From assembly GCA_900766005.1 (NCBI GenBank), contig CAAFTU010000071.1, forward strand, positions 62,001-126,000: a stretch of 64,000 nt of DNA, given 5' to 3'. The DNA comes from an uncultured Bacteroides sp. Lineage in GTDB: Bacteria > Bacteroidota > Bacteroidia > Bacteroidales > Bacteroidaceae. A model generated the notes under the pieces. That model was not told where the DNA came from and ran no database searches. It was given only the letters and a program-made list of their open reading frames with translations. Both the position numbers and the translations under genes were made by a program. This document shows positions 9,601 through 18,740 of the stretch, piece after piece. Numbering within the stretch: position 1 is the stretch's first letter; each line of letters starts with the position of its first letter.

Positions 9601-10692
9601 TAAATCGCCGTCTTTGTCTTCAATGATGGCATTTACCTGGTCGTTGACCAGCGAGTGCTTGTTGCCTATTGCGTGTTTGATCCATTGATAGTTTGAGTAG
9701 CGGTTGTCCTGTATGGTGATGCCGATGGGATAGTTGGCAATCCAGATGCGCTCTTCATTATCGATGTATATGTCGTTGATGCTGTTTCCGTTCATCCCGT
9801 TGTTGCTGTTGAAGTCGGCATAAATGTGGGGAGTCATCTGGTAGGTTTCGATATCTATTTTGTACACTCCTCCTCCATCGGTTGCAATCAGCAGTTCTTT
9901 CTCGTTCAGGGGGGTAAACCGGTTGATGCTGATATCCTTCAGGTTGCTTTGAGGCTGGACTACCGACTTGATTTGCCGGTCGTAGACAAAAATGCCGCGG
10001 AGAAAGGTGCCGATAAACAGCCGGCCGGTTCTCCTGTCGTAGTGCAAGTCGCTCACCTGTATTTTCAGATTCTCCAGCTTGTCGCAGTTAATCAGCTGCA
10101 GCCTCTCATTCTCCAGTTTGGCATAGTGCATACCCGTGTCTGTGCCGATGAAATAATGGTTGGTATCTATTTGGGCGATGTCTGTAATTTCTTCCTTGAT
10201 TTCGTTCTTTACAGAAGTGACTTCTCCCGTGGCGGTGTCGTACAGGAAGATTGTTTCTTCATTGCAGAGCCAGATCAGGTGGTTCTGGTCCATCCATGCA
10301 TAGCTGATAGAGGAGGGCTGGTTGGACAGATTCTCTATGGGAAGTTTGTATACCAGGTCGAACTCATCGTGGGCTTCATCGTATTTGAAGATTTTTCCTT
10401 TTTTCCCGATTTCCCACAAGATATCTTCGGAGTCAAGGTAGAGCCAGTTGAGGTTGAGCAGCGAATTGACTTCAATCTCTCCGTCCATCAACTTATAATG
10501 CTTGAAGTTCTTTCCGTTGTAGCGGTCGATTCCTTCGTTGGTAAGGAACCACATATAGCCTGTCTTGTCTTTTTGGATACAATACACTCGTCTATTACTT
10601 AATCCGTGTTCTACTCCGAGGTATTTGTAAGTCTGTGCCATGCACAATAGCGGAGAGAGAAGCAATAGAAAGAGCCATCTTTTCATATTCAT
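6697..10692 (-). CDS. Hybrid two-component system regulator (HTCS)
   Basis: 1,331 residues in one chain. A signal peptide (to about residue 20) is followed by a long periplasmic region of repeated two-component beta-propeller (Reg_prop) blades, recognisable by repeats like KDKTGYMWFLTNEGIDRYNG. A Y_Y_Y domain comes before a membrane span near 778-800. The cytoplasmic part has HisKA with the phospho-acceptor in TAHDIRTPL (His about 816) and an HATPase with DTGIGIP and GSGIGL. A receiver follows with DLLISDIMMPE (Asp about 1122), then a C-terminal AraC-type DNA-binding domain (about 1235-1325). HTCS proteins usually sense glycans and control an adjacent SusCD locus. None is next to this one; the adjacent genes are CHR transporters. 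Another ATG two codons downstream is also possible. Confidence 0.96.
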   Translation of the reverse strand: MNMKRWLFLLLLSPLLCMAQTYKYLGVEHGLSNRRVYCIQKDKTGYMWFLTNEGIDRYNGKNFKHYKLMDGEIEVNSLLNLNWLYLDSEDILWEIGKKGKIFKYDEAHDEFDLVYKLPIENLSNQPSSISYAWMDQNHLIWLCNEETIFLYDTATGEVTSVKNEIKEEITDIAQIDTNHYFIGTDTGMHYAKLENERLQLINCDKLENLKIQVSDLHYDRRTGRLFIGTFLRGIFVYDRQIKSVVQPQSNLKDISINRFTPLNEKELLIATDGGGVYKIDIETYQMTPHIYADFNSNNGMNGNSINDIYIDNEERIWIANYPIGITIQDNRYSNYQWIKHAIGNKHSLVNDQVNAIIEDKDGDLWFATNNGISCYNSKTKQWRSAMSSFDNSWDQKSHIFLTICEVAPGIIWAGGYSSGIYQIEKKSFKVSYFVPPLYNHTQMRPDKYIRDIRCDSQGYIWSGGFYNLKRIHLPTQDVRLYPGLNSITAILEKDEKHMWIGSATGLYLLEKESGKWERIKLPVESTYIYSLYQAKNGSLYIGTSGSGLLIYDDSTHLFTHYYSENCALISNSIFHILSNEDKEIIMGTEAGLTRYYPDRKLFHNWTGDMGLTTTHFNALSGTLRKNGHFILGTSDGAIEFDKNMKLPQHYESKMLFSDFKIFYQSVYPGDKDSPLKESINDTRRLELDYNQNSFSLLVSSINYGYPSNVLYSWELEGFYEGWSKPSNESTIRYTNLAPGNYTLKIRAISKEDQRVILEERCIDIIIAQPYWLSYWAILLYLILLFLIAAVVLRILILRKQRKISDEKIRFFINTAHDIRTPLTLIKAPLEELKEKETLTTEGVSNMNTALRNVNSLLSLTTNLINFERTDVYSADLYISEQELNTFMKEICNTFQQYANLKHIHFTYQSNFTYLNVWFDKDKMESIFKNVISNALKYTPENGEVKVTATETTDSWSVEVKDTGIGIPANEQKKLFKLHFRGSNAINSKVTGSGIGLMLVWKLVRLHKGKINLTSVENQGSSLQITFPKKNKLHRKTHVIIDTPEQFIDTDSHFPEKLPENAPLHLRKEGKGKQRILIVEDNDELRSYLSNTLANDYIVQVYCNGKEALTILPEYKPDLLISDIMMPEMRGDELCKIVKNNIETSHIPIILLTALNNEKDILSGLHTGADEYIVKPFNISILKANIANLLANRALLRSKYANLELGEEEEEDKDLCINCSQDIDWKFIANVKKHVEDNLDNPSFTVDTLCSLMGMSRTSFYNKLRALTDQAPGDYIRLIRLKHAVKLLKENTHSITEIAEMTGFSDAKYFREVFKKYYNVSPSQYIKEKKQS

Positions 10693-10739
10693 TGGACTTT
10701 TATCGGTTATTTAATCTCGTTTAGGTAAGGCCTATTTCA

Positions 10740-10770
10740 CAAATGTAAGAAGAATCTTTCAAAGGACAAA
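10740..10770 (-). promoter_or_regulatory. Promoter of the HTCS operon
   Basis: The minus strand shows TTTG (10767-10770), 19 bases, then TACATTTG (10740-10747). This is the full Bacteroides housekeeping sigma pattern TTTG-N19-TAnnTTTG. The predicted transcript start is near 10733, about 40 bases before the start codon. Confidence 0.75.
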
Positions 10771-10897
10771 ATTTTGTCGCTGGTTTTGCAGTTCTGTTTT
10801 GCAGCGTGTTAGTTTGCGGAGAAAAAGTGGTAAGAATGTGTTTCATACAGGTGGCATTGGCTCTGTTGCTAAGCGAACCGAAAAGAGAAGCATAACG

Positions 10898-10932
10898 AAA
10901 AAAGGAGGAAAGCTCAGCTTTCCTCCTTTTTT
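10898..10932 (-). terminator. purL terminator
   Basis: A 17-bp perfect stem (AAAAAAGGAGGAAAGCT and its complement) with a one-base centre ends in a T run on both strands. It lies 24 bases past the purL stop. Confidence 0.88.
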
Positions 10933-10955
10933 CATTGTAACCTATATGTTTATGG

Positions 10956-13900
10956 TTATTTTGTTTTTTCTTCAATCCATTTGCGTGCGTTGACAAAGGC
11001 TTCCATCCACGGTGTAACTTGGTCGCTGTTCTTGCGGTCAGCCGGATAGTAACCGTTTTGCCACGGGAAGATAGCACGTTCCAAGTGGGGCATCATAGCC
11101 AGGTGGCGTCCGTCGGCACTGGCGATACCGGCAATGGAGTAGTCGGAGCCGTTCGGGTTGCCCGGATATTCGTCATAGCTGTACTTAGCCACTACATTGT
11201 ATTGGTCTTCGTCGTACGGCAGAGAGAACTTACCTTCTCCGTGAGCCACCCAGATACCCAGCTTGCTTCCGCTCAGCGAACCGAACATCACACTGCGGTT
11301 GGTCGGGATAGTCAGGCCGATAAAGGTTGACTCAAACTTGTGAGAGTCATTGTGCAACATTTTGCCTTTCTTTTCGTGTTCCGGATTGATGAGGCCCAAT
11401 TCCATCATCAGCTGGCAGCCGTTACAGATACCCAGTGAAAGGGTGTCTTCGCGTGCATAGAACTTGTCGAGTGCTTCTTTGGCTTTCGGGTTGAACAGGA
11501 AGCCGCCGGCCCATCCTTTGGCAGAACCCAATACGTCAGAGTTGGAGAAACCACCGCAGTACACAATCATGTTGATGTCTTCCAGTGTTTCGCGTCCGCT
11601 GATGAGGTCGGTCATGGTAACGTCTTTCACGTCGAAGCCTGCCAGATAGAGTGAGTAAGCCATTTCACGTTCGCCGTTTGTACCCTTCTCACGGATGATG
11701 GCAGCACGGATGCCGCTCGGAGTGCGACGGTCGGGGTTGATGCCATACTGAGAAAGCTTGCCTTTAAATTCGGGCATGAAAGCAAATTCCACCGGCTGCA
11801 TCTTGTAGTTTTCAAAACGCTTCTTCGCACAGCCGTTCATTGATTGCTTGCGGTCGAGCAGGTAAGAAGAAGAATACCATACATCACGCATATAATCGAT
11901 ACCGAACTGGTAAGTCGCATCGTTTTTCGATACCAAAATGTGACGTTCATCGGTCGGTTTACCCAACTTCACGAAGCCCACTCCGGCGTCTTCCAGAATC
12001 TTCTTCACTTCGTCTTTGTGCTTGTCGCTTACCTGGATAACGATACCCGGGTTTTCAGCAAACAGAATCTTCACGATGTCTTCTTCCTTCATCTTGTCGA
12101 GGCTGATTTCCAGACCGCCTTCTACATTGGCAAAGCACATTTCGAGCAAGGTAGTAATCATACCGCCGGCCGAGATGTCGTGTCCTGCCAGGATCAGACC
12201 CTTGTTGATGAGTTCCTGAACTGCCAGGAATGCATCACGGAAGTATTCCGGATCTTGCACGCAAGGCACCTCGTCGCCTACCTTACCCAGAGACTGTGCA
12301 AAGGCAGAACCGCCCAGTTTCAATGCATCAAAGCTGAAGTCAATATGATAAAGAGTTGATTTGGCTTCATTTACCAATACAGGAGATACCACTTTCTTCA
12401 CGTCGGATACTTCACCGCCGGCAGACACAATCACTGTACCCGGAGAAACCACCTTTTCGCCGTTCGGATATTTCTGTGTCATAGACAGAGAGTCCTTACC
12501 GGTAGGTACGTTGATCTGCAAAGCGCAGCAGAAATCGCTCAGTGATTTTACAGCTGTATAGAGGCGAGCATCTTCTCCTTCCTGTGAGCGGCACGGCCAC
12601 ATCCAGTTGGCAGAGAGAGAAATGCTGTCCATACCATCAGCCAGCGGAGCCCATACCAGGTTGGTCAGTGCTTCAGATACGGCCAGTACAGAGCCGGCAG
12701 CCGGATCGGCCAAAGCGGCTTGCGGAGCGTGTCCGATAGAAGTAGCGATACCCTTCTCACCGCGGTAGTCGAGTGCCACTACACCACAGTCGCTCAACGG
12801 CAACTGCAGTTCGCCCTGACATTGCTGACGGGCTACCTTACCCGTAACCGAACGGTCTACCTTGTTGGTCAACCAGTCTTTACAAGCCACAGCTTCCAGC
12901 TGCAATACGTTGGTGAGGTATTCATGCAATTGAGACAATTCGTATTTCGGCATTTCATAATGACGTTCTACGGTCTTGTCTACCATATACGTTTTCGGAG
13001 AAGAACCGAACATCTGTTCTACAGCCAAGTCGAACGGACGAACGCCGTCTGCCTGCTGGAATGCAAAGCGGTGATCGCCAGTCGTTTCGCCCACCACATA
13101 CATCGGGGCACGTTCACGTTCAGCAATCTTGCGCACATGTTCAATCGCTTCTTCTTTGATAAGCAATCCCATACGTTCCTGGCTCTCGTTGGCGATGATT
13201 TCCTTGGCAGACAAAGTCTTGTCGCCGATAGGCAGTTTGCTCATGTCAATCAAACCACCGCATTCTTCTACCAATTCCGACAGACAGTTTACGTGTCCGG
13301 CTGAACCGTGGTCGTGGATAGACACTACCGGGTTCACTTCTTCTTCACACAGAGCACGAACCACGTTGTTGGCACGTTTCTGCATTTCAGCGTTGGCACG
13401 TTGAACAGCGTTCAACTCGATACCGCTGCTGTAGCGTCCGGTGTCTACTGAAGATACAGAACCGCCGCCCAATCCGATGCGGTAGTTGTCACCACCAATG
13501 ACTACCACCTTGTTGCCTGCTTCGGGAGCACCCTTCAAGCAGTCGCGTTGTGTGCCGTAGCCCACACCGCCGGCCAGCATGATGACTTTGTCGTAGCCAT
13601 ACACTTCGTTGTTTTCAGCGTGTTCAAATGTCAGTACCGAACCGCAGATCAGCGGCTGACCGAACTTGTTACCGAAATCAGAAGCACCGTTGGATGCCTT
13701 GATCAGGATTTGTTCCGGAGTCTGATACAGCCATTTGCGCACCGGAAGTATGTTTTCCCATTCGCGTCCTTCGTCTGTGCGGGGGTATGAAGTCATGTAA
13801 ACGGCAGTACCTGCAATCGGCCATGAACCCTTACCACCACCCATACGGTCGCGGATTTCACCGCCAGTACCCGTAGATGCACCGTTGAACGGCTCTACTG

Positions 13901-14660
13901 TCGTGGGGAAGTTGTGTGTTTCTGCTTTCAGCGAAATCACACTCTTGATGTCCTTGATCTGGAAATAATCGGGTTTGGAGTGGTCAGCGGGAGCAAACTG
14001 CTCAACGACCGGTCCTTCAGCAAAGGCCACGTTGTCCTTGTAAGCTGAAATAATCTTATTGGGATTTTCCTGTGTAGTCTTCTTGATCATTTGGAACAGG
14101 GAAGATTCCTGTTCTACACCGTCGATGATGAAAGTACCACCGAAGATTTTGTGGCGACAGTGTTCAGAGTTGATTTGGGCGAAGCCGAACACTTCTGAGT
14201 CGGTCAACTTACGACCAAGGTCATTTTCCACTTTCTTCAGATAATCCATTTCTTCTTTGGAAAGGGCCAAGCCTTCTTGTTCGTTGTAGGCTTCCAAATC
14301 TTCAATGTAGAGGATGGGCTCCGGTTGGCGGTTGGTAGTAAACACATCCTGGTCGAGTCCTTTGTACATGCGTTGCAGCATCGGGTCGTATTCTGCGTTT
14401 TCATCTTTCACCGGGAAATACTCTTCGATGCGGAAGATACCTTCAAGACCCATGTTCTGGGTGATTTCAACGGCATTGGTACTCCAGGGAGTAATCATTT
14501 CGCGGCGCGGGCCAACGAAACAGCCTTTCAGGTTTTCTTCACTTTCCATCACGGCTTCGCCAAAAAGCCAACAGAGTTTATTACTTTCGTCGGGTGTGAG
14601 CTGATGGTTGCTCTCTACGGCAATCACGCTCTTGGAAGGGGTTCTGAAAAAAAGAATCAT
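10956..14660 (-). CDS. purL: Phosphoribosylformylglycinamidine synthase, single-chain
   Basis: 1,234 residues, the large fused type also found in Proteobacteria. It converts FGAR, glutamine and ATP to FGAM in purine synthesis. The N-terminal PurS-like part, two AIR-synthase-like ATP-binding halves (FNGASTGTGGEIRDRMG is a good landmark near residue 260) and a C-terminal class-I glutamine amidotransferase with nucleophile in LGICNGCQLMMEL (Cys about 1079) are all visible. His and Glu of the glutaminase triad fit the HLAMMPHLERAIFP stretch. It is a single-gene unit with its own terminator and -7 box. purM, the next pathway enzyme, is elsewhere in this window (61.2 kb). Confidence 0.97.
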   Translation of the reverse strand: MILFFRTPSKSVIAVESNHQLTPDESNKLCWLFGEAVMESEENLKGCFVGPRREMITPWSTNAVEITQNMGLEGIFRIEEYFPVKDENAEYDPMLQRMYKGLDQDVFTTNRQPEPILYIEDLEAYNEQEGLALSKEEMDYLKKVENDLGRKLTDSEVFGFAQINSEHCRHKIFGGTFIIDGVEQESSLFQMIKKTTQENPNKIISAYKDNVAFAEGPVVEQFAPADHSKPDYFQIKDIKSVISLKAETHNFPTTVEPFNGASTGTGGEIRDRMGGGKGSWPIAGTAVYMTSYPRTDEGREWENILPVRKWLYQTPEQILIKASNGASDFGNKFGQPLICGSVLTFEHAENNEVYGYDKVIMLAGGVGYGTQRDCLKGAPEAGNKVVVIGGDNYRIGLGGGSVSSVDTGRYSSGIELNAVQRANAEMQKRANNVVRALCEEEVNPVVSIHDHGSAGHVNCLSELVEECGGLIDMSKLPIGDKTLSAKEIIANESQERMGLLIKEEAIEHVRKIAERERAPMYVVGETTGDHRFAFQQADGVRPFDLAVEQMFGSSPKTYMVDKTVERHYEMPKYELSQLHEYLTNVLQLEAVACKDWLTNKVDRSVTGKVARQQCQGELQLPLSDCGVVALDYRGEKGIATSIGHAPQAALADPAAGSVLAVSEALTNLVWAPLADGMDSISLSANWMWPCRSQEGEDARLYTAVKSLSDFCCALQINVPTGKDSLSMTQKYPNGEKVVSPGTVIVSAGGEVSDVKKVVSPVLVNEAKSTLYHIDFSFDALKLGGSAFAQSLGKVGDEVPCVQDPEYFRDAFLAVQELINKGLILAGHDISAGGMITTLLEMCFANVEGGLEISLDKMKEEDIVKILFAENPGIVIQVSDKHKDEVKKILEDAGVGFVKLGKPTDERHILVSKNDATYQFGIDYMRDVWYSSSYLLDRKQSMNGCAKKRFENYKMQPVEFAFMPEFKGKLSQYGINPDRRTPSGIRAAIIREKGTNGEREMAYSLYLAGFDVKDVTMTDLISGRETLEDINMIVYCGGFSNSDVLGSAKGWAGGFLFNPKAKEALDKFYAREDTLSLGICNGCQLMMELGLINPEHEKKGKMLHNDSHKFESTFIGLTIPTNRSVMFGSLSGSKLGIWVAHGEGKFSLPYDEDQYNVVAKYSYDEYPGNPNGSDYSIAGIASADGRHLAMMPHLERAIFPWQNGYYPADRKNSDQVTPWMEAFVNARKWIEEKTK

Positions 14661-14741
14661 GTTGTCTATTTACGATTTATACGATTTGCGATTTTACGAT
14701 TGAAGTTTCTGCTGGAGAAACTCTTCTCTTTTTCTATGGTG

Positions 14742-14749
14742 CAAAGATA
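14742..14749 (-). promoter_or_regulatory. Probable -7 box for purL
   Basis: The minus strand reads TATCTTTG, 81 bases upstream of the purL start. No clear -33 TTTG is seen. The ~75-base leader has no purine-riboswitch-like structure that I can recognise. Confidence 0.5.
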
Positions 14750-14912
14750 AACAATTTCGTTGTTGGGGAGAAAAAAAACAGGATAAATATCTTTTGCAGA
14801 ATCCTTTTTGTCTTTTCATGTTTGCCAAGTGTCTTTTTTCTTTTCAGCAGATTCCTTGGAAAAAACGTTAAGAGTCTTTCCGCTTATCATAAAAAAGTAC
14901 GATATTTGCAAC

Positions 14913-15566
14913 ATGATTCAGATAGAAACAATATTAGATATAATAGTAAAGGGCTTTATTATTGGCATCGTCGTGTCCGCACCTCTCGGTCCGGTAGGGG
15001 TGTTGTGTATCCAGCGGACATTGAACAAAGGGCGCTGGTACGGATTTGTAACTGGCCTGGGGGCCTCTTTGAGTGACATAGCCTATGCTTTGTTTACCGG
15101 CTATGGGATGAGTTTTGTTTTCGATTACATCAATAAGAATATATTCTATCTGCAGTTGTTGGGTAGTGTCATGCTGCTTCTTTTTGGTGTTTACACTTTC
15201 CGGAGCAATCCGGTGCGTTCCATTCGTCCGGCATCGTCCAATAAAGGTTCTTATTTTCATAATTTTATTACCGCTTTCTTCGTTACACTCTCCAACCCGC
15301 TGATTATATTCCTGTTTATCGGTCTGTTTGCCCGGTTGGCTTTTGTGCAGCCGGGGGTGTTGGTGTTTGAGGAAATAACGGGTTATGCAGCCATTGCTTT
15401 GGGAGCCCTGAGCTGGTGGTTGGGTATCACTTATTTTGTCAATAAGGTGCGTACGAAGTTCAACCTGCGGGGCATTTGGATACTGAACCGGGTCATCGGC
15501 AGTATTGTCGTTGTGGTGTCGGTGATCGGATTGATTTACACTTTGCTTGGAGAATCGATTTATTAA
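14913..15566 (+). CDS. LysE/RhtB-family exporter
   Basis: 217 residues from the ATG at 14913. The open frame extends to 14808, but the added N-terminus does not fit the family, and the hydrophobic first helix begins right after MIQIET. About six membrane segments are visible, with the family hallmark SAPLGPVGVLCIQRTLNKGR near residues 20-40. LysE-type proteins export amino acids or related small molecules; the substrate cannot be told here. The next gene starts 8 bases later and two more follow tightly (DUF4924, rfbD, prfC), so it is probably the first gene of a four-gene operon. Confidence 0.85.
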   Translation: MIQIETILDIIVKGFIIGIVVSAPLGPVGVLCIQRTLNKGRWYGFVTGLGASLSDIAYALFTGYGMSFVFDYINKNIFYLQLLGSVMLLLFGVYTFRSNPVRSIRPASSNKGSYFHNFITAFFVTLSNPLIIFLFIGLFARLAFVQPGVLVFEEITGYAAIALGALSWWLGITYFVNKVRTKFNLRGIWILNRVIGSIVVVVSVIGLIYTLLGESIY

Positions 15567-15574
15567 TATAGGCT

Positions 15575-16120
15575 ATGAATCAGATTGCTAAACAACTGAA
15601 AGAACGGAATATTGCCGAATACCTTATTTATATGTGGCAGGAAGAAGACCTCATCCGTGCCAATCATTGTGAACTGGAAGAGATGGAAACGACGGTGATT
15701 GCCCGTTATCCCGAAGAACAGCGTCCTGCTATGCGTGAGTGGTATGGAAATCTCATTACAATGATGAATGAAGAAGGGGTGCGCACATCCGGACATTTGC
15801 AGATCAATAAGAATGTGATTATCAAACTCACTGAACTGCACGCTCTCTTGTCTTCTTCTCCGAAATTTCCTTTTTATTCGGCTGCTTATTTCAAGGCTTT
15901 ACCCTTTATCGTGGAGTTGAGAAACCGGAACGGAAAAAAGGAGGAACTCGAACTGGAAACCTGCTTTGAGGCATTGTATGGGATGTTGCTGCTCCGTCTG
16001 CAGAAGAAAACGATTAGTGAAGGCACGGCAAAGGCGATGGAAACAATAGCGAGTTTCTTGTCTATGCTGGCCAACTATTATGATATGGACCGTAAGGGTG
16101 AATTAAAACTGGATGAATAA
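15575..16120 (+). CDS. DUF4924 family protein
   Basis: 181 residues, soluble and mostly helical, with no signal peptide or membrane segment. It matches the Bacteroidales-restricted DUF4924 family (start MNQIAKQLKERNIAEYLIYM; EDLIRA; YGNLITMMNEEG). Function is unknown. Its stop codon is immediately followed by the rfbD ATG with no gap, so translation of the two may be coupled. Confidence 0.8.
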   Translation: MNQIAKQLKERNIAEYLIYMWQEEDLIRANHCELEEMETTVIARYPEEQRPAMREWYGNLITMMNEEGVRTSGHLQINKNVIIKLTELHALLSSSPKFPFYSAAYFKALPFIVELRNRNGKKEELELETCFEALYGMLLLRLQKKTISEGTAKAMETIASFLSMLANYYDMDRKGELKLDE

Positions 16121-16969
16121 ATGAAAATTTTGGTTACAGGGGCCAACGGACAGCTGGGGAATGAAATGCAACTGCTGGCGAAAGCGCATCCGCAGCATAC
16201 GTATTGCTTTACGGATGTGCAGGAACTGGATATTTGCGATTCTGATGCTGTGTGGAGTTATGTGGCCGATAATCAGATTGAACTTATTGTCAATTGTGCT
16301 GCTTATACAGCGGTGGACAGGGCCGAAGAGCAGCCCGATGTGGCACATCGGCTCAATGCGGTAGCGCCGGGTGTGTTGGCTCAGGCAGCTCAGGCACACG
16401 GGGCGGCATTGATTCAGCTCTCTACCGACTTTGTGTTCGATGGTAAGGCGCATTTGCCTTATACCGAAAGGTGTGAGCCTTCTCCTCTCTCGGTGTATGG
16501 TGCTACCAAACTGGAAGGTGAGATGGCTGTGTTGAATGCCTGCGAAAAGGCAATGGTCATCCGAACGGCATGGCTCTATTCCACTTTTGGAAATAATTTT
16601 GTGAAGACGATGATTCGTCTGGGCAAAGAACGGGAACATTTGGGGGTGGTGTTCGACCAGATTGGCACACCGACCTATGCCCGTGATTTGGCGGAGGCGA
16701 TTTATACCATTATAGATAAAGGAATTGTCAGAGGAATTTTTCATTTTAGCAACGAAGGGGTGTGCTCGTGGTATGATTTTACGAAAGCCATTCATCGGAT
16801 GGCAGGAATCACTTCCTGTAGCGTGGCCCCATTGCATACGGATGAATATCCGGCTAAGGCCAGTCGTCCCGCTTATTCGGTGCTCGACAAAACGAAGATA
16901 AAACGTACCTTTGGCATGGAGATTCCTCATTGGGAAGATAGTTTGAAAAAATGCATTGAAAGCTTATAA
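16121..16969 (+). CDS. rfbD: dTDP-4-dehydrorhamnose reductase
   Basis: 282 residues, an extended short-chain dehydrogenase. The Rossmann motif GANGQLGNEM is at residues 7-16. DLAEAIY and the catalytic YxxxK (SVYGATK, about 126-132) match RfbD/RmlD. The enzyme makes dTDP-L-rhamnose from dTDP-4-keto-L-rhamnose with NAD(P)H for surface polysaccharides. The other dTDP-rhamnose genes are not in this window; the gene sits instead between DUF4924 and prfC, an arrangement inferred to be an operon from gaps of 0 and 6 bases. Confidence 0.92.
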   Translation: MKILVTGANGQLGNEMQLLAKAHPQHTYCFTDVQELDICDSDAVWSYVADNQIELIVNCAAYTAVDRAEEQPDVAHRLNAVAPGVLAQAAQAHGAALIQLSTDFVFDGKAHLPYTERCEPSPLSVYGATKLEGEMAVLNACEKAMVIRTAWLYSTFGNNFVKTMIRLGKEREHLGVVFDQIGTPTYARDLAEAIYTIIDKGIVRGIFHFSNEGVCSWYDFTKAIHRMAGITSCSVAPLHTDEYPAKASRPAYSVLDKTKIKRTFGMEIPHWEDSLKKCIESL

Positions 16970-16975
16970 TGACTT

Positions 16976-18550
16976 ATGGCAGATAATACAGAAATATTGA
17001 GACGGCGAACCTTCGCCATTATTGCCCACCCGGATGCCGGTAAGACATCTTTGACTGAAAAGTTACTTCTTTTCGGTGGCCAGATTCAAGTGGCCGGTGC
17101 GGTGAAGAGTAATAAAATCAAAAAAACGGCTACATCCGACTGGATGGAGATTGAGAAGCAGCGTGGTATTTCGGTAACTACATCCGTGATGGAGTTTGAT
17201 TACCGTGACTATAAAATTAATATCCTTGATACGCCGGGTCACCAGGATTTTGCAGAAGATACTTACCGCACACTGACTGCTGTAGACAGTGTTATCATTG
17301 TGGTGGACGGTGCCAAAGGTGTGGAAACGCAGACACGCAAGCTGATGGAAGTGTGTAGGATGCGTAAGACGCCGGTCATTATCTTTGTCAACAAGATGGA
17401 CCGCGAAGGTAAGGATCCGTTTGATTTGCTGGATGAGCTGGAAGAAGAACTGATGATTCAGGTCCGTCCGCTGTCGTGGCCTATCGAGCAGGGTGCCCGT
17501 TTCAAGGGGGTATATAATATCTACGAACAGAAACTGGACCTGTATCAACCTTCCAAGCAAGTGGTAACGGAGAAGGTGGAAGTAGATATCCATACGGATG
17601 AACTGGATAAGCAGATCGGACAGGCGCTGGCTGAAAAGTTGCGCGGCGACCTCGAGCTGATTGAAGGGGTGTATCCGGAATTTGATAAGGAGATGTATCT
17701 GGCCGGTGATTGTGCACCGGTGTTCTTCGGTTCGGCATTAAACAACTTCGGTGTGCAGGAACTGCTGAATTGCTTTGTGGAAATAGCTCCGAGTCCGCGT
17801 GCGGTGCAGGCGGTGGAGAGAGAAGTGAAGCCGGAAGAACCGAAGTTCACAGGCTTTATCTTCAAGATTACGGCGAACATTGACCCGAACCACCGTTCCT
17901 GTGTGGCGTTTTGTAAAATCTGTTCCGGTAAGTTTGTGCGTAATGCACCTTATCTGCATGTGCGTCATGGCAAATCCATACGCTTTTCGTCGCCTACGCA
18001 GTTTATGGCTCAGCGCAAGACGACCATTGATGAGGCTTATGCAGGTGATATCGTCGGTTTGCCCGACAACGGCACATTCAAGATTGGCGATACGCTGACA
18101 GAGGGAGAAATGCTTCATTTCCGCGGCTTGCCCAGTTTTTCTCCGGAAATGTTCAAATACATTGAAAATGCCGATCCGATGAAGCAGAAGCAGTTGGCTA
18201 AGGGTATCGACCAGCTGATGGACGAAGGTGTGGCTCAGCTGTTTGTCAATCAGTTCAATGGCCGCAAAATTATCGGAACTGTGGGCCAGTTGCAGTTTGA
18301 GGTTATTCAGTACCGTCTGCTCAATGAATACAATGCTTCTTGTCGTTGGGAGCCGGTCAGCTTATACAAGGCTTGCTGGGTAGAAAGCGATGATCCGGCC
18401 GAACTGGAGGCTTTCAAGAAGCGCAAATACCAGTACATGGCCAAGGACCGTGAGGGAAGAGATGTCTTTCTGGCCGATTCGGGTTATGTGCTGCAGATGG
18501 CACAGATGGACTTTAAGAATATCCGTTTCCATTTTACTTCAGAATTTTAA
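16976..18550 (+). CDS. prfC: Peptide chain release factor 3
   Basis: 524 residues, the normal RF3 length. This class II release-factor GTPase removes RF1/RF2 from the ribosome after peptide release. G1 is [15 protein letters not shown] (about residues 17-31), G3 is DTPGHQDF and G4 is NKMDREG. The length and the RF3-specific [20 protein letters not shown] switch region separate it from EF-G. It is the last gene of the run that starts with the LysE-type exporter, and two hairpins follow it. RF1 is encoded elsewhere in this window. Confidence 0.96.
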   Translation: MADNTEILRRRTFAIIAHPDAGKTSLTEKLLLFGGQIQVAGAVKSNKIKKTATSDWMEIEKQRGISVTTSVMEFDYRDYKINILDTPGHQDFAEDTYRTLTAVDSVIIVVDGAKGVETQTRKLMEVCRMRKTPVIIFVNKMDREGKDPFDLLDELEEELMIQVRPLSWPIEQGARFKGVYNIYEQKLDLYQPSKQVVTEKVEVDIHTDELDKQIGQALAEKLRGDLELIEGVYPEFDKEMYLAGDCAPVFFGSALNNFGVQELLNCFVEIAPSPRAVQAVEREVKPEEPKFTGFIFKITANIDPNHRSCVAFCKICSGKFVRNAPYLHVRHGKSIRFSSPTQFMAQRKTTIDEAYAGDIVGLPDNGTFKIGDTLTEGEMLHFRGLPSFSPEMFKYIENADPMKQKQLAKGIDQLMDEGVAQLFVNQFNGRKIIGTVGQLQFEVIQYRLLNEYNASCRWEPVSLYKACWVESDDPAELEAFKKRKYQYMAKDREGRDVFLADSGYVLQMAQMDFKNIRFHFTSEF

Positions 18551-18568
18551 TAGGTATAACCATAGCGT

Positions 18569-18589
18569 CTGCCTGTATGTTTCAGGCAG
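18569..18589 (+). terminator. Small hairpin after prfC
   Basis: CTGCCTG pairs with CAGGCAG over a 7-base loop, 19 bases after the prfC stop. No T run follows, so it may only stabilise the transcript end ahead of the stronger terminator below. Confidence 0.4.
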
Positions 18590-18606
18590 GTTACGAATCA
18601 GAAAAG

Positions 18607-18637
18607 TGTGTCGGGGTTCTATCCCGGCACATTTTTT
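18607..18637 (+). terminator. prfC operon terminator
   Basis: A 9-bp stem (TGTGTCGGG with CCCGGCACA, one G-T pair) is followed by TTTTTT, a standard intrinsic terminator. Confidence 0.8.
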
Positions 18638-18740
18638 CTTTTAATCTTTATTATCTCTTCTTTCATACATTATTAAATTAAAAAATACTATTTTCGGACG
18701 TTTTTTGAATGAACAGCTTTAATTACTAATAATTTGTTAT

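Noticed and set aside
9826..10602. 258-codon open frame antisense to the HTCS gene
   Set aside because: Same reason: complete overlap with a convincing gene on the other strand and no recognisable domain.
14808..14912. 35-codon N-terminal extension of the LysE-type exporter
   Set aside because: The extension lacks family similarity, and the ATG at 14913 starts just before the first conserved membrane helix.
16103..16930. 275-codon open frame antisense to rfbD
   Set aside because: Fully covered by rfbD, His/Arg-rich mirror composition.
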